Shown in pieces: positions 8,241-17,106 of a DNA stretch of 50,053 nucleotides. A model generated the notes under the pieces. The model did no database searches and had not been told where the DNA came from. It worked only from the letters and a program-made list of their open reading frames with translations. The first letter of the stretch is position 1; the number at the start of each line of letters is the position of its first letter. The stretch is from JBECKX01 sp964468475 (GTDB lineage Bacteria; Zixibacteria; MSB-5A5; CAIYYT01): contig CAYXUL010000017.1 in assembly GCA_964468475.1 (NCBI GenBank), forward strand, positions 1 through 50,053, given 5' to 3'. A program made the translations under genes and the position numbers.

Positions 8241-9719
8241 TTGAGCGAAGGCACTCAGGATCAATCTACAGACCAATATCAGGTGAGATTACAGAAGCTC
8301 AATGGCCTGCGAGAAGCAGGAATTGAGCCGTTTGCGTATAGGTTTGCCAAGACGCACAGCTCGAAGGAACTGCTCGACAACTACGAACAGCTCGCAGAGT
8401 CGGGGACCAGGGTGAGCATTGCCGGGCGACTGATGACTGTGCGAGTCATGGGCAAGTCAATCTTCGCGCACATGCAGGATGATGCGGGACAGATTCAAGT
8501 TTATGTAAAGAAAGATGCAGTGCCAGAGGAGCAGTTCAAGCTGTTCAAGAAGGCGGACCTCGGTGATATCTATGGCGTAAGCGGCACTCTTTTCACCACC
8601 AGGATGGGTGAGAAGACGGTGCATGTTTCAGAACTGCAAATTCTGGCCAAGAGCCTCCGACCACTCCCTGAGAAGTTTCATGGCTTACAGGATAAAGAAG
8701 CACGCTACCGCCGCCGCTATCTGGATTTGATTACCAATCCGGAAGTCAAAGAGACTTTCCGCCAGCGCGGGCAAGTGGTGAAAGCTGTACGAGATTTTCT
8801 CGATAATGAGGGCTTTTTTGAAGTGGAGACTCCGGTGCTGCAGCCGATTTACGGCGGCGCCGCAGCAAAGCCATTCACGACCCACCATAATAAGCTCGAC
8901 ATGACTCTCTACCTGCGTATCGCCGATGAACTCTACCTGAAACGCCTGATCGTGGGCGGCTTCGAGAAGGTATGGGAATTCTGCAAGGATTTCCGCAATG
9001 AGGGCCTCGACCGCAGCCATAATCCGGAGTTCTCCATGGTCGAGCTTTACTGGGCTTATGCAGATTACAAAGACATCATGGAGCTGTATGAGCGTATGAT
9101 GAAGCAGGTGGCGCAACAAGTACAGGATTCGACCACGATCACGTATGAAGGCAATCAGATCGACTTAGGCGGCGAGTGGCCACGCGTGGGTTTGCTCGAT
9201 AGTATCTCGAAAGCAGTCGGGGAGGATATCTCCCAGATGGATGAGAAACAGTTGCGCGATTTATGCAAGAGAGTTGAAATTGAATGCGAGGGGCTCGTCG
9301 GGCGGGGAAAGCTAATCGACGAACTCTTTAGTGAGAAGGTGCAACCTGATTTGATTCAGCCGACATTCATCATTGATTACCCCAGAGAACTCTCGCCGCT
9401 GGCAAAGCCGCATCGAAGCAAACCGGGACTGACTGAGCGCTTCGAGGTTTTCATCGGCGGCATGGAATTGGGCAACGCTTTCAGCGAATTGAATGATCCG
9501 ATTGATCAGCGACAGCGATTCGAGGCTTCGATAGAACTGGCCAGAGCAGGTGACGAGGAATCACCGGCTATTCTCGATGAAGACTACATCTTCTGCCTGG
9601 AACACGGCATGCCCCCCACCGGTGGACTCGGTTTCGGCATCGACAGGATGGCGATGCTGCTTCTGGATCAGCGTTCAATACGCGACGTCATCTTATTCCC
9701 GCAGATGAAGCCGGAGTAG
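8241..9719 (+). CDS. lysS: Lysyl-tRNA synthetase, class II
   Basis: This enzyme charges tRNA-Lys. The N-terminal OB-fold anticodon-binding domain covers about residues 45-150; the class II catalytic core follows with motif 2 (FRNEGLDRSHNPEFSMVELY) and motif 3 (GLGFGIDRMAMLL). The open frame extends upstream to a TTG at 8208, but GGAGG at 8230-8234 sits 6 nt before the TTG at 8241, giving a protein that begins MSEGTQDQ and is 492 residues long, typical for bacterial LysS. The next gene (LolC/E type) starts 6 bp after the stop, so lysS and the lipoprotein-release permease are probably co-transcribed. Confidence 0.95.
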   Translation: MSEGTQDQSTDQYQVRLQKLNGLREAGIEPFAYRFAKTHSSKELLDNYEQLAESGTRVSIAGRLMTVRVMGKSIFAHMQDDAGQIQVYVKKDAVPEEQFKLFKKADLGDIYGVSGTLFTTRMGEKTVHVSELQILAKSLRPLPEKFHGLQDKEARYRRRYLDLITNPEVKETFRQRGQVVKAVRDFLDNEGFFEVETPVLQPIYGGAAAKPFTTHHNKLDMTLYLRIADELYLKRLIVGGFEKVWEFCKDFRNEGLDRSHNPEFSMVELYWAYADYKDIMELYERMMKQVAQQVQDSTTITYEGNQIDLGGEWPRVGLLDSISKAVGEDISQMDEKQLRDLCKRVEIECEGLVGRGKLIDELFSEKVQPDLIQPTFIIDYPRELSPLAKPHRSKPGLTERFEVFIGGMELGNAFSELNDPIDQRQRFEASIELARAGDEESPAILDEDYIFCLEHGMPPTGGLGFGIDRMAMLLLDQRSIRDVILFPQMKPE

Positions 9720-9725
9720 CGCCTC

Positions 9726-10952
9726 GTGGCCTTCGAAAGATTTATCGCCGGACGTTACCTCAGAAGTCGGCGACGCGAGTACTTCATCTCCTTCATATCG
9801 TTTATCTCGATTGCAGGGCTGACAATTGGCGTAGCGGCACTTGACTTCATTCTGGCGATGATGAACGGTTTCGAAACCGAGGTGCGTCAGCGCATCATCG
9901 ACACTACCGCTCATATCACGGTGTACAGCTATGCCGGTGAAGGAATCAGCGACTGGCAAGCTCTGGCGGACAAGGTCAGTCAGGTTGATGGTGTGATCGC
10001 GGTGGCACCGAATGTTTTCTATAAGTCCGTCATCGGCTCCAACGATGCCAACGATGGCATATTTGTGAAAGGGATCATCCCCGAGTGGGAATTCACAGTT
10101 TCCAAGTTGAAGGAGAACATGGTTGCGGGGCATGTCTTCCTGGGAGAGACACCGGATAGCCTGCCGGGAATTGTCTTGGGGCAGGTGTTGGCTTCGACAC
10201 TGGGGGTGCGAGTGGGGGATACGGTGATTCTCGCCTCACTGAAGCAGAAAAAGTTGACGCTGACCATCCAGCCGAAATACAAGAAATTCGAAGTCACCGG
10301 CATTTTCGAAACCGGTATGAACGAATATGACGCCAACCTTGCGTACATTTCTCTCGCGGAGGCGCAGGATTTATTCAAGCTGGATGGCGTCGTGACCGGG
10401 CTGCAGGTGAAAATCCGCGATTTTTACCAGTCGTACGAAATGGCGCGAAAAATCGAAGAGTTCGTGGGACAGCCGTATTACGCTGTCGACTGGTCGGAAC
10501 GACACAAGAATCTGTTTAGTTGGTTCACTTTGGAAAAGTATGGCATGGCGATCGTAGTCGGCCTGATTGTCACTGTCGCCGCCTTCAACATAATTTCGAC
10601 GTTGATCATGCTTGTGTTGGAGAAGCGCAAGGATATCGCCATCCTCAAGTCTATGGGCTGTAACCATAAGCAAATCAGGAAGATATTCGTAATACAGGGT
10701 ACCCTGCTCGGTACCGTGGGAACCATATCGGGTACAATCGTTGGTTTCCTGCTCTGCTGGGTACAACAGACATTTCATATCGTATCGCTTCCATCCGAGA
10801 TCTACTTCATCAACAGCCTGCCGATAGATATGCACTGGCATGAATTTGTCATTGTAGCCGTAGTTAGTATATTGATTTCGTATCTGGCGACGCTCTATCC
10901 GTCGCGCCGGGCGGCGCAACTTTATCCGGCTGAGATACTCAGGCATGGTTGA
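9726..10952 (+). CDS. LolC/LolE-family lipoprotein-releasing permease
   Basis: This 408-residue inner-membrane protein belongs to the LolC/LolE family, which extracts mature lipoproteins from the inner membrane for LolA. The N-terminus FIAGRYLRSRRREYFISFIS is the classic Lol start, followed by a transmembrane helix (about residues 20-45), a periplasmic domain and three C-terminal helices, ending LYPSRRAAQLYPAEILRHG. Start is GTG at 9726. A LolD-like ATPase gene follows after 142 bp. Only one permease is present, so the complex is probably a homodimer (LolF type) or the partner lies elsewhere. It is direct evidence for an outer membrane. Confidence 0.9.
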   Translation: MAFERFIAGRYLRSRRREYFISFISFISIAGLTIGVAALDFILAMMNGFETEVRQRIIDTTAHITVYSYAGEGISDWQALADKVSQVDGVIAVAPNVFYKSVIGSNDANDGIFVKGIIPEWEFTVSKLKENMVAGHVFLGETPDSLPGIVLGQVLASTLGVRVGDTVILASLKQKKLTLTIQPKYKKFEVTGIFETGMNEYDANLAYISLAEAQDLFKLDGVVTGLQVKIRDFYQSYEMARKIEEFVGQPYYAVDWSERHKNLFSWFTLEKYGMAIVVGLIVTVAAFNIISTLIMLVLEKRKDIAILKSMGCNHKQIRKIFVIQGTLLGTVGTISGTIVGFLLCWVQQTFHIVSLPSEIYFINSLPIDMHWHEFVIVAVVSILISYLATLYPSRRAAQLYPAEILRHG

Positions 10953-10981
10953 GCATTAGAGATAAGTTTTTCGCACATTTA

Positions 10982-11022
10982 AGGTTAAGTAATTCAACCT
11001 GTCTGGCGACAATTAGACAGGT
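10982..11022 (+). promoter_or_regulatory. Two mutually exclusive hairpins between the Lol permease and lolD
   Basis: AGGTT (10982-10986) can pair with AACCT (10996-11000). ACCTGTCT (10997-11004) can pair perfectly with AGACAGGT (11015-11022) across a 10-nt loop. Both need bases 10997-11000, so only one can form at a time. No T-run follows the second hairpin. An RNA switch, processing site or dyad operator are all possible. Confidence 0.35.
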
Positions 11023-11094
11023 GGCAAGCCACGGCGACGGCAGCGTGCGCATGCTCTGGCAAGATTATTCGAACCGGACTACTGGGAAATTCAA

Positions 11095-11778
11095 TTGAGC
11101 ACAACCATACTCTCAGCTTCCGACCTGGTAAAGATTTTCTCCACCCCGGAAGAAGAACTTCATGTCCTGCGCGGCTTGAATCTTGAGGTTGAGGATGGTG
11201 AATTCGTAGCTATTACTGGTGCTTCCGGAGTCGGTAAGAGCACTTTGCTTCACATTCTGGGTGGTCTCGATACTCCCAGCGGCGGCACCGTGACAGTCGC
11301 TGGTGAGAGAATAGATAATCTCAGTGAAGAAGCTATGTCACGCTATCGAAACGTGAAGTGCGGTTTTGTTTTTCAGTACCATTACCTTCTGGAAGAGTTT
11401 GAAGCGGTCGAAAATGTGATGATGCCCCTGCTGGTCAGAGGAGAATCGCGGAACAAATCACGCGAGGAAGCCGTTAAAGCCTTGGACGAAGTTGGACTGA
11501 GTAGTCGACTCAGGCATCGTCCTGCACAATTATCTGGCGGGGAGTGCCAGCGTGCAGCAGTAGCACGGGCCCTGGTGGGTTCACCCACGATCCTGATTGC
11601 AGATGAACCTACCGGAAATCTCGACTCGGAAACAGCAGAATCTCTCCACGATCTACTTGCACGGTTGAGCCGTGACAAGAAAATGACGATAATTGTAGCG
11701 ACTCACGATTTATCGCTGGCTCAAAGAGCGACTCGAAAGTATAAGTTAGCAGAGGGCCGGCTGGGAAGACAAGAGTAG
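11095..11778 (+). CDS. lolD: LolD-type lipoprotein-releasing ABC ATPase
   Basis: This 227-residue ATPase drives lipoprotein release together with the LolC/E-type permease upstream. Motifs are Walker A GASGVGKSTLLH, Q-loop FQYHYLLEEFEAVENVMMP, signature LSGGECQRAAVARAL, Walker B ILIADEPTGNLDS and switch ATHDLSLA. The HYLLEEFEAVENV segment is typical of LolD. The start is a TTG at 11095 with no strong Shine-Dalgarno sequence, and no better in-frame start was seen. mcsA begins about 20 bp after the stop. LolD could also be a generic MacB-type ATPase, but gene order supports LolD. Confidence 0.85.
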   Translation: MSTTILSASDLVKIFSTPEEELHVLRGLNLEVEDGEFVAITGASGVGKSTLLHILGGLDTPSGGTVTVAGERIDNLSEEAMSRYRNVKCGFVFQYHYLLEEFEAVENVMMPLLVRGESRNKSREEAVKALDEVGLSSRLRHRPAQLSGGECQRAAVARALVGSPTILIADEPTGNLDSETAESLHDLLARLSRDKKMTIIVATHDLSLAQRATRKYKLAEGRLGRQE

Positions 11779-11800
11779 CGACGAAGGATAGTGATACGTG

Positions 11801-12322
11801 ATGTTATGTGAAGATTGTAAAAAGCGCGAAGCAACGGTTCACATTAAGCAATCTGTAAATAATAAGGAAGTCACCCTGAACCTCTGCGGAACCTGTGCCA
11901 AACGGCGTGGCTTTTCCAGCCCGCTGAAGCCGGTGCCGTTTCCGCTCTCAGATTTTCTGACAACGATGGTCAGCGGAGCGGGTGCCCAGGCGAGCAGCGA
12001 ACTGCTTGACAAGAGCTGCTCGGTGTGCGGACTGACCTATTCCAAGTTCACCAAGACCGGCCGTCTTGGCTGCGGTAACTGCTTTGACGAGTTCCGGCAA
12101 CCTTTGATGGATCTGCTGCGACGGATTCATGGGTCAAACCTGCATCGCGGCAAGCGAATCGGAACGGCGACCTCGATGGAGCCTCTCAAGGAGGAGGCGC
12201 GTCTTAAGGATGAGTTGAAAACCGCGATCGAAAAAGAAGATTTTGAACGTGCGGCGCAGTTGCGCGACATGATTAAAGAGCTGCAAAGCAAACAAGAGAA
12301 GACGGAGACCAGCAATGCTTGA
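11801..12322 (+). CDS. mcsA: McsA-like zinc-finger protein with UVR motif
   Basis: McsA is the activator of the arginine kinase McsB in Firmicutes. This protein of about 173 residues has two pairs of CxxC zinc knuckles at each end of its N-terminal half (CEDC and CGTC; CSVC and CGNC) and a C-terminal UvrB/UvrC coiled-coil motif (about residues 133-168: KDELKTAIEKEDFERAAQLR). GTG at 11798 immediately precedes the ATG at 11801; either may be used. It overlaps mcsB by 8 bp, so the two are translationally coupled. In Bacillus the gene before mcsA is ctsR; here it is lolD. Confidence 0.88.
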   Translation: MLCEDCKKREATVHIKQSVNNKEVTLNLCGTCAKRRGFSSPLKPVPFPLSDFLTTMVSGAGAQASSELLDKSCSVCGLTYSKFTKTGRLGCGNCFDEFRQPLMDLLRRIHGSNLHRGKRIGTATSMEPLKEEARLKDELKTAIEKEDFERAAQLRDMIKELQSKQEKTETSNA

Positions 12323-13367
12323 TGAGATGACCAACAGAGTCAGCGCCTGGCTGGCGGCCGAAGGCGAGGAATCTCGCATCGTGCTCTCGTCACGAGTGCG
12401 GCTGGCACGCAATATCAAGAGCATGGTGTATCCGCCCTATGCTGACGATGACACTCGCGAAAAAGTCATCACTTTCGTACAGACGGCACTGGAGAAGTCG
12501 GAAAGCCTGGAGCACGGGTGTTTTCATCGGGCGGCGGAAGTCGACGAACTTGACCGGGCCTTTCTGATCGAACGCCACCTGATCTCTCCGGAGTTTCTGC
12601 GCACTGATTCCCTGAGCGGTATCTACATCGCCGAGGACGAACGCATTGCTATCATGGTAAATGAAGAAGATCACCTGCGGATTCAGGCGATGTCATCGGG
12701 ACTGTCGCTGGAGGACTCTCTGTCTCACGCCCTGCGGATTGACGATGAGCTGGCCAAGTCTCTCGACTTCGATTACGATACCGATTTCGGTTATTTGACC
12801 TCCTGCCCTACGAATGTGGGAACCGGATTGCGCGCTTCAGTGTTGATTCATCTCGCAGGATTAGTATTGACCAAGCGAATCGATTCTGTTATTGAACGTA
12901 TAACAAAACTTGGACTGGTGGTACGCGGCTTTTATGGCGAAGGTACCGATGTCTGGGGAAACCTGTTTCAAATCTCGAACCAGACAACTCTGGGGCGCTC
13001 GGAATCGGACATTGTGGAAGCTTTGCAGAAGATGACGAGGCAGATTATCGAAGCCGAGAGCGAAGCGAGAGACGAATTGGTGACTCAGGCAGGCAATGAA
13101 ATCGCCGATAAAATCTGGCGAGCATTTGGCATTCTCCAACACGCGCGCGTATTAACATCAGAAGAGGTAATGAACCTGCTCAGTGCGGTGCGCCTGGGGA
13201 TAGCTTTAGATATTATCGAGGACGTCCCCATGGAGATGGTGAATCGGTTACTGATACTGAGTCAGCCGGCGCACCTGCAGAAATACGTAGGGGAAGAACT
13301 GAGCGAGGCTGACCACGACGTTGCCAGAGCTTCGGTGGTAAGAGAGCTTCTGGCGAACTCAAATTAG
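12315..13367 (+). CDS. mcsB: Protein-arginine kinase McsB
   Basis: McsB phosphorylates arginine side chains and marks proteins for ClpCP degradation. This 350-residue protein has the phosphagen-kinase core: SSRVRLARN (residues 25-33), NEEDHLRIQ (116-124), the catalytic-loop cysteine in CPTNVGTGLRAS (C164) and the GEGTDVWGNLFQISNQ segment (E209). The allosteric phospho-arginine site RDxxRA of Bacillus-type McsB appears as HDVARA (334-339), with Arg replaced by His. It overlaps mcsA by 8 bp and precedes clpC by 24 bp, so kinase, activator and unfoldase form one operon. Catalytic activity is likely; allosteric control may differ. Confidence 0.93.
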   Translation: MLDEMTNRVSAWLAAEGEESRIVLSSRVRLARNIKSMVYPPYADDDTREKVITFVQTALEKSESLEHGCFHRAAEVDELDRAFLIERHLISPEFLRTDSLSGIYIAEDERIAIMVNEEDHLRIQAMSSGLSLEDSLSHALRIDDELAKSLDFDYDTDFGYLTSCPTNVGTGLRASVLIHLAGLVLTKRIDSVIERITKLGLVVRGFYGEGTDVWGNLFQISNQTTLGRSESDIVEALQKMTRQIIEAESEARDELVTQAGNEIADKIWRAFGILQHARVLTSEEVMNLLSAVRLGIALDIIEDVPMEMVNRLLILSQPAHLQKYVGEELSEADHDVARASVVRELLANSN

Positions 13368-13391
13368 GAGATTATTCGTGCGGAGGTATAG

Positions 13392-15704
13392 ATGAACGAG
13401 ATGTTTACAGAACTCGCGCGCAAGGCGATTGAATACGCCCGCGACGAGGCAGCAAGACTACGGCACGATTATATCGGAACCGAGCATCTGCTGCTGGGGC
13501 TAATTCGTCTTGGTGAAGGTCGTTCAGTTGAGATTTTCACGAACATCGGTCTTGACCTGAACGAACTCGTTCAATCGGTTGAGGACGTCGTGCAGCCNNN
13601 NNNNNNNNNNNNNNNNNNNNNNNNNNNNNNNNNNNNNNNNNNNNNNNNNNNNNNNNNNNNNNNNNNNNNNNNNNNNNNNNNNNNNNNNNNNNNNNNNAAG
13701 CGTAAGAAATCCAAGACACCGGCACTCGATCATTTCGGTCGTGACCTGACTGAGCTTGCCCGCAAAGGCAAACTTGATCCGATCATTGGCCGCGAAACGG
13801 AAATCGAACGTGTGTCACAGATTCTTTCGCGCCGCAAGAAAAACAACCCTGTCCTGATCGGTGAGCCCGGTGTTGGTAAGACCGCAATTGTCGAGGGTCT
13901 GGCGCAGCGAGTGGTTACTGGTCAGGTGCCACAGGTCCTTGAGAACCGTCGCATCGTGATGCTTGACATGGCGTCACTGGTGGCAGGTACCAAGTATCGC
14001 GGTCAGTTCGAGGAACGCCTCAAAGCGGTGATGAACGAGATCACCAACTCTCAGGATGTTATCATCTTTATCGATGAGCTGCACACGATCGTCGGCGCCG
14101 GCGGCGCGGAAGGATCGCTGGATGCCTCCAACATCTTTAAGCCCGCCCTGTCGCGTGGCGAGCTGCAATGTATCGGCGCAACGACGCTGAATGAATATCG
14201 CAAATATATCGAGAAGGATGGCGCACTGGACCGCCGCTTCCATACCGTGATGGTAGAGGAGCCCTCGGAGGAGGATTCAATCAAGATCCTGCAGGGTCTC
14301 AAGTCGCGCTATGAAGAACATCACCAGATCGAGATTTCCAACCAGGCGATCAGCGCCGCGGTACGGCTCTCGAATCGCTACATCTCCGGTAAATTCCAGC
14401 CCGACAAGGCAATTGATATCATCGATGAGGCGGGATCGCGGGCGCATCTGTCCACCTACACCAAGCCGGAAGAGTTCGGTGAGATGGATACATTGATCGC
14501 CGATGTGGCCCGCCGCAAGGAAGAGGCCGTCAAGAATCAGGAGTTTGAAAAAGCCGCCAAGTTGCGTGATGAGCTTAAGATCAAAAAAGAAGAATACGAG
14601 CAGATGAAGCGCGACTGGGAGATCCAGCGTCAGGAAGAGAAAATCACTCTTTCCGAAGAGAACATCGCGGAGATCGTCGCTAAGATTACCGGCATTCCGC
14701 TGTTCCGTCTCGAGGAAAAGGAATCGAAGCGACTGCTGCGGATGGAGGAAGAACTCAAGCGCAAGATTGTCGGGCAGGATGAGGCAATCTCCGCACTGAC
14801 GAAAGCGATTCGTCGCGCTCGTGCAGGTTTGAAAGACCCACATCGCCCGATCGGTTCGTTCATCTTCCTTGGACCCACCGGTGTCGGCAAGACCGAGCTG
14901 GCGCGTGTGCTGGCGGAGTTCCTCTTTGAGAATGCCGACGCGCTGGTGCGTATCGACATGTCAGAGTATATGGAAAAATTCGCAGTCAGCCGCCTGATCG
15001 GTGCTCCTCCGGGATATGTCGGTTACGAAGAAGGCGGACAGCTTACTGAGAAGGTACGCCGTCACCCCTATTCGGTGGTGCTGCTGGATGAGATCGAGAA
15101 AGCGCATCCGGATGTCTTCAATATCCTGCTGCAGCTGCTTGATGATGGCAGCCTGACCGACTCGTATGGTCGCAAGGTTGATTTCCGCAATACTGTGATC
15201 ATCATGACCTCGAACGCCGGCACCAAGGATATCCGCTCCGGCAAGACCCTGGGCTTTGCCGCCGGTCAGGTTGAGGCGGACTATGATTCTATGAAGCAGG
15301 CGGTGATGACCGAGATGAAGAAGATGTTCAACCCGGAGATGCTCAACCGCATCGACGAGACGATTATCTTCCATGCACTCGAGATCGAACACATCGTACA
15401 AATCATCGACATCATGCTGGCTGAGATGGCCAACCGCCTGGCTGAGCGCGGCCTGAGCATCACCGTTTCCGGGGACGCCAAGGAATTCATCGCCGAGAAA
15501 GGCTACGATCCGGTGTATGGTGCGCGTCACCTCAAACGCGCCCTGCAGCGCTACCTCGATGACCCGTTGGCCGAGGAAATCCTCGCCGGTCAGTTCGCGG
15601 GTGATTGCGATATTATGGTTGGCCTGGCCGAGAGCAAGGACAAACTACAGTTCTCGATCAACCGAAGTGAGCCTGCCAAGAAAGGCGAGAAGGTCAACGG
15701 CTAA
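13392..15704 (+). CDS. clpC: ClpC-type AAA+ unfoldase, interrupted by an assembly gap
   Basis: ClpC unfolds substrates for ClpP and recognises phospho-arginine through its N-domain. The first Clp_N repeat (residues 1-65) is complete; the second is hidden by 100 N (13598-13697). After the gap come AAA1 (Walker A GEPGVGKTAIVEGLAQ), the middle domain with a UVR motif (NQEFEKAAKLRDELK) and AAA2 (GPTGVGKTELARVLAE). The frame is the same on both sides. Family length is about 810-830 residues against 770 here including X, so the true gap is probably more than 200 bp. GGAGG at 13382-13386 is the ribosome site. A strong terminator follows. Confidence 0.93.
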   Translation: MNEMFTELARKAIEYARDEAARLRHDYIGTEHLLLGLIRLGEGRSVEIFTNIGLDLNELVQSVEDVVQXXXXXXXXXXXXXXXXXXXXXXXXXXXXXXXXXXKRKKSKTPALDHFGRDLTELARKGKLDPIIGRETEIERVSQILSRRKKNNPVLIGEPGVGKTAIVEGLAQRVVTGQVPQVLENRRIVMLDMASLVAGTKYRGQFEERLKAVMNEITNSQDVIIFIDELHTIVGAGGAEGSLDASNIFKPALSRGELQCIGATTLNEYRKYIEKDGALDRRFHTVMVEEPSEEDSIKILQGLKSRYEEHHQIEISNQAISAAVRLSNRYISGKFQPDKAIDIIDEAGSRAHLSTYTKPEEFGEMDTLIADVARRKEEAVKNQEFEKAAKLRDELKIKKEEYEQMKRDWEIQRQEEKITLSEENIAEIVAKITGIPLFRLEEKESKRLLRMEEELKRKIVGQDEAISALTKAIRRARAGLKDPHRPIGSFIFLGPTGVGKTELARVLAEFLFENADALVRIDMSEYMEKFAVSRLIGAPPGYVGYEEGGQLTEKVRRHPYSVVLLDEIEKAHPDVFNILLQLLDDGSLTDSYGRKVDFRNTVIIMTSNAGTKDIRSGKTLGFAAGQVEADYDSMKQAVMTEMKKMFNPEMLNRIDETIIFHALEIEHIVQIIDIMLAEMANRLAERGLSITVSGDAKEFIAEKGYDPVYGARHLKRALQRYLDDPLAEEILAGQFAGDCDIMVGLAESKDKLQFSINRSEPAKKGEKVNG
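13598..13697. other. Assembly gap (100 N) inside clpC
   Basis: Exactly 100 N, the usual placeholder for a gap of unknown size. It replaces the second Clp_N repeat and part of the linker before AAA1. The flanking reading frame is kept, but the length is not informative. Confidence 0.97.
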
Positions 15705-15733
15705 GTTTCGCTAACTCAGATTGACTAATTCAG

Positions 15734-15760
15734 CGGGCGCCTGATTCAGGCGCCCGTTTT
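15734..15760 (+). terminator. Intrinsic terminator after clpC
   Basis: CGGGCGCCTG (15734-15743) pairs perfectly with CAGGCGCCCG (15747-15756) across a 3-nt loop, followed by TTTT. It lies 30 bp after the clpC stop and ends the mcsA-mcsB-clpC transcript. Confidence 0.9.
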
Positions 15761-15904
15761 CTGTTATGGTGCGTTTTGGCCGCATTCTCATCCGTGAAAC
15801 AATTGTCCGGTTTTGCCACTCCAAATTTTTGCGAAAACCTTGTGAACCGCTGAACGTATACAAAAAAGTATCTAATAACAATCAGCCTGCCACAGGGAGG
15901 GGCC

Positions 15905-17086
15905 ATGTCAAAAAGTCTCATAATCGCCATAATCCTGGCGATCATCACCCTTTCATTGACGATGTGTGTAAGTGAGGTACTGCCACAGTCCAACATGGAT
16001 GAGAAGCTGCTTCAGGATGCCGCCGACTACCTCAAAGCCAGCGGTCAGCCGCCGGTTGAGTACGTGCTGAGCAAATTCAAGGACCATGATATCGTGATCC
16101 TGGGTGAAAACCATCGCGCTCGCCAGGACCCCCTGCTGATACAGAGTCTGATTCCGCGCTTGCCGGAGGTCGGCGTCTACACACTCTGCACCGAGTTCGC
16201 GCGCCGCATCGACCAGCCTCTGATTGATTCTTTGCTTGCGGGCAAGGAATATGACGAAAGGCTGGCGGAGCTAATCACCTTTCAACAGTTCGTCCACTGG
16301 GGATATGTCGAGTATGTCGATATTTTCAAGGCCGCGTGGCAGTACAATCATGATCGACCCGCAGGGACGCGTGCCTTCAGGATTCTCGGAGTCAACAACG
16401 CACCAGAATGGTGGCATATCGAGACGCAGGCGGAGCGTGACGATCCTAAGTATCGACGTCAGGTCTGGCACGGTGAAACTGAGAAGGACTGGGCTGATGT
16501 CGTTATCCGCGAAGTAGTCGACAAAAGCGAGAAGGCGCTGGGTTATTGCGGCATGCACCATGCTTTTACCGAGTATCGGCAGCCGGTATCGGATAACGGC
16601 AAATTCGTGCGCTATGTGGATGATCGCTTTGGGCGCTATCTCTACAATGCAATCGGCAAACGGGTAATCACGATCTACCTGCACAACTGCTGGGCAAATG
16701 TCGAGGGCTGGGATAAGCCCTTCGTTCACCCTGCTGATGGTTACGTCGATGCCCTGATGGAGAAGCTGGGACCCGGGGCATACCCGGTCGGATTCGACAC
16801 TCGTGGTACACCACCAGGCAAGTTTCCCGGAAAGACGAGTATATATTCGTTTGGGTACGACGACTTCACCCTGGGAGATTACTGCGACGGCTATATCTTC
16901 CAGATGCCTTTTCCCGAGTTCGAGCCGGTAACCTGTATCGACGGCTTCTATACCGGGGATAACATCGATTACGCCCGCCGCAACGCAGTCAATCCCTGGT
17001 TTAGAGACAAATCGATTGCCGACTTCGAGGAAGCCTGCCAGGAAGAGAGACGCGAAGTTGTCGAGCGCTGGTCAAATCTCGAATAG
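15905..17086 (+). CDS. Exported ChaN/EreA/TraB-like protein
   Basis: This 393-residue protein begins with a hydrophobic segment (about residues 5-22) that is a signal peptide or membrane anchor. The mature part opens with DIVILGENHRARQDPLLIQSL and later TLCTEFARR, matching the GExH and downstream Glu pattern of the EreA / ChaN / Tiki-TraB superfamily, whose members include haem-binding proteins, erythromycin esterases and metalloproteases. Histidine-rich segments (GYCGMHHAF, YLHNCW) could bind metal or haem. A strong GGGAGGGG-type ribosome site (about 15895-15902) precedes the ATG. It follows the clpC terminator and converges on the lipase gene with 20 bp between stops. Exact activity is unknown. 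Confidence 0.6.
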   Translation: MSKSLIIAIILAIITLSLTMCVSEVLPQSNMDEKLLQDAADYLKASGQPPVEYVLSKFKDHDIVILGENHRARQDPLLIQSLIPRLPEVGVYTLCTEFARRIDQPLIDSLLAGKEYDERLAELITFQQFVHWGYVEYVDIFKAAWQYNHDRPAGTRAFRILGVNNAPEWWHIETQAERDDPKYRRQVWHGETEKDWADVVIREVVDKSEKALGYCGMHHAFTEYRQPVSDNGKFVRYVDDRFGRYLYNAIGKRVITIYLHNCWANVEGWDKPFVHPADGYVDALMEKLGPGAYPVGFDTRGTPPGKFPGKTSIYSFGYDDFTLGDYCDGYIFQMPFPEFEPVTCIDGFYTGDNIDYARRNAVNPWFRDKSIADFEEACQEERREVVERWSNLE

Positions 17087-17106
17087 AAAGCCGACTCCCT
17101 CCCTGC

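Noticed and set aside
10371..10946. 191-residue open frame on the minus strand
   Set aside because: It is antisense to the conserved C-terminal half of the Lol permease.
15905..15967. Lipobox in the ChaN/EreA-like protein (LTMC)
   Set aside because: Met at -1 is not accepted by the usual lipobox rule, so a plain signal peptide or anchor is more likely.
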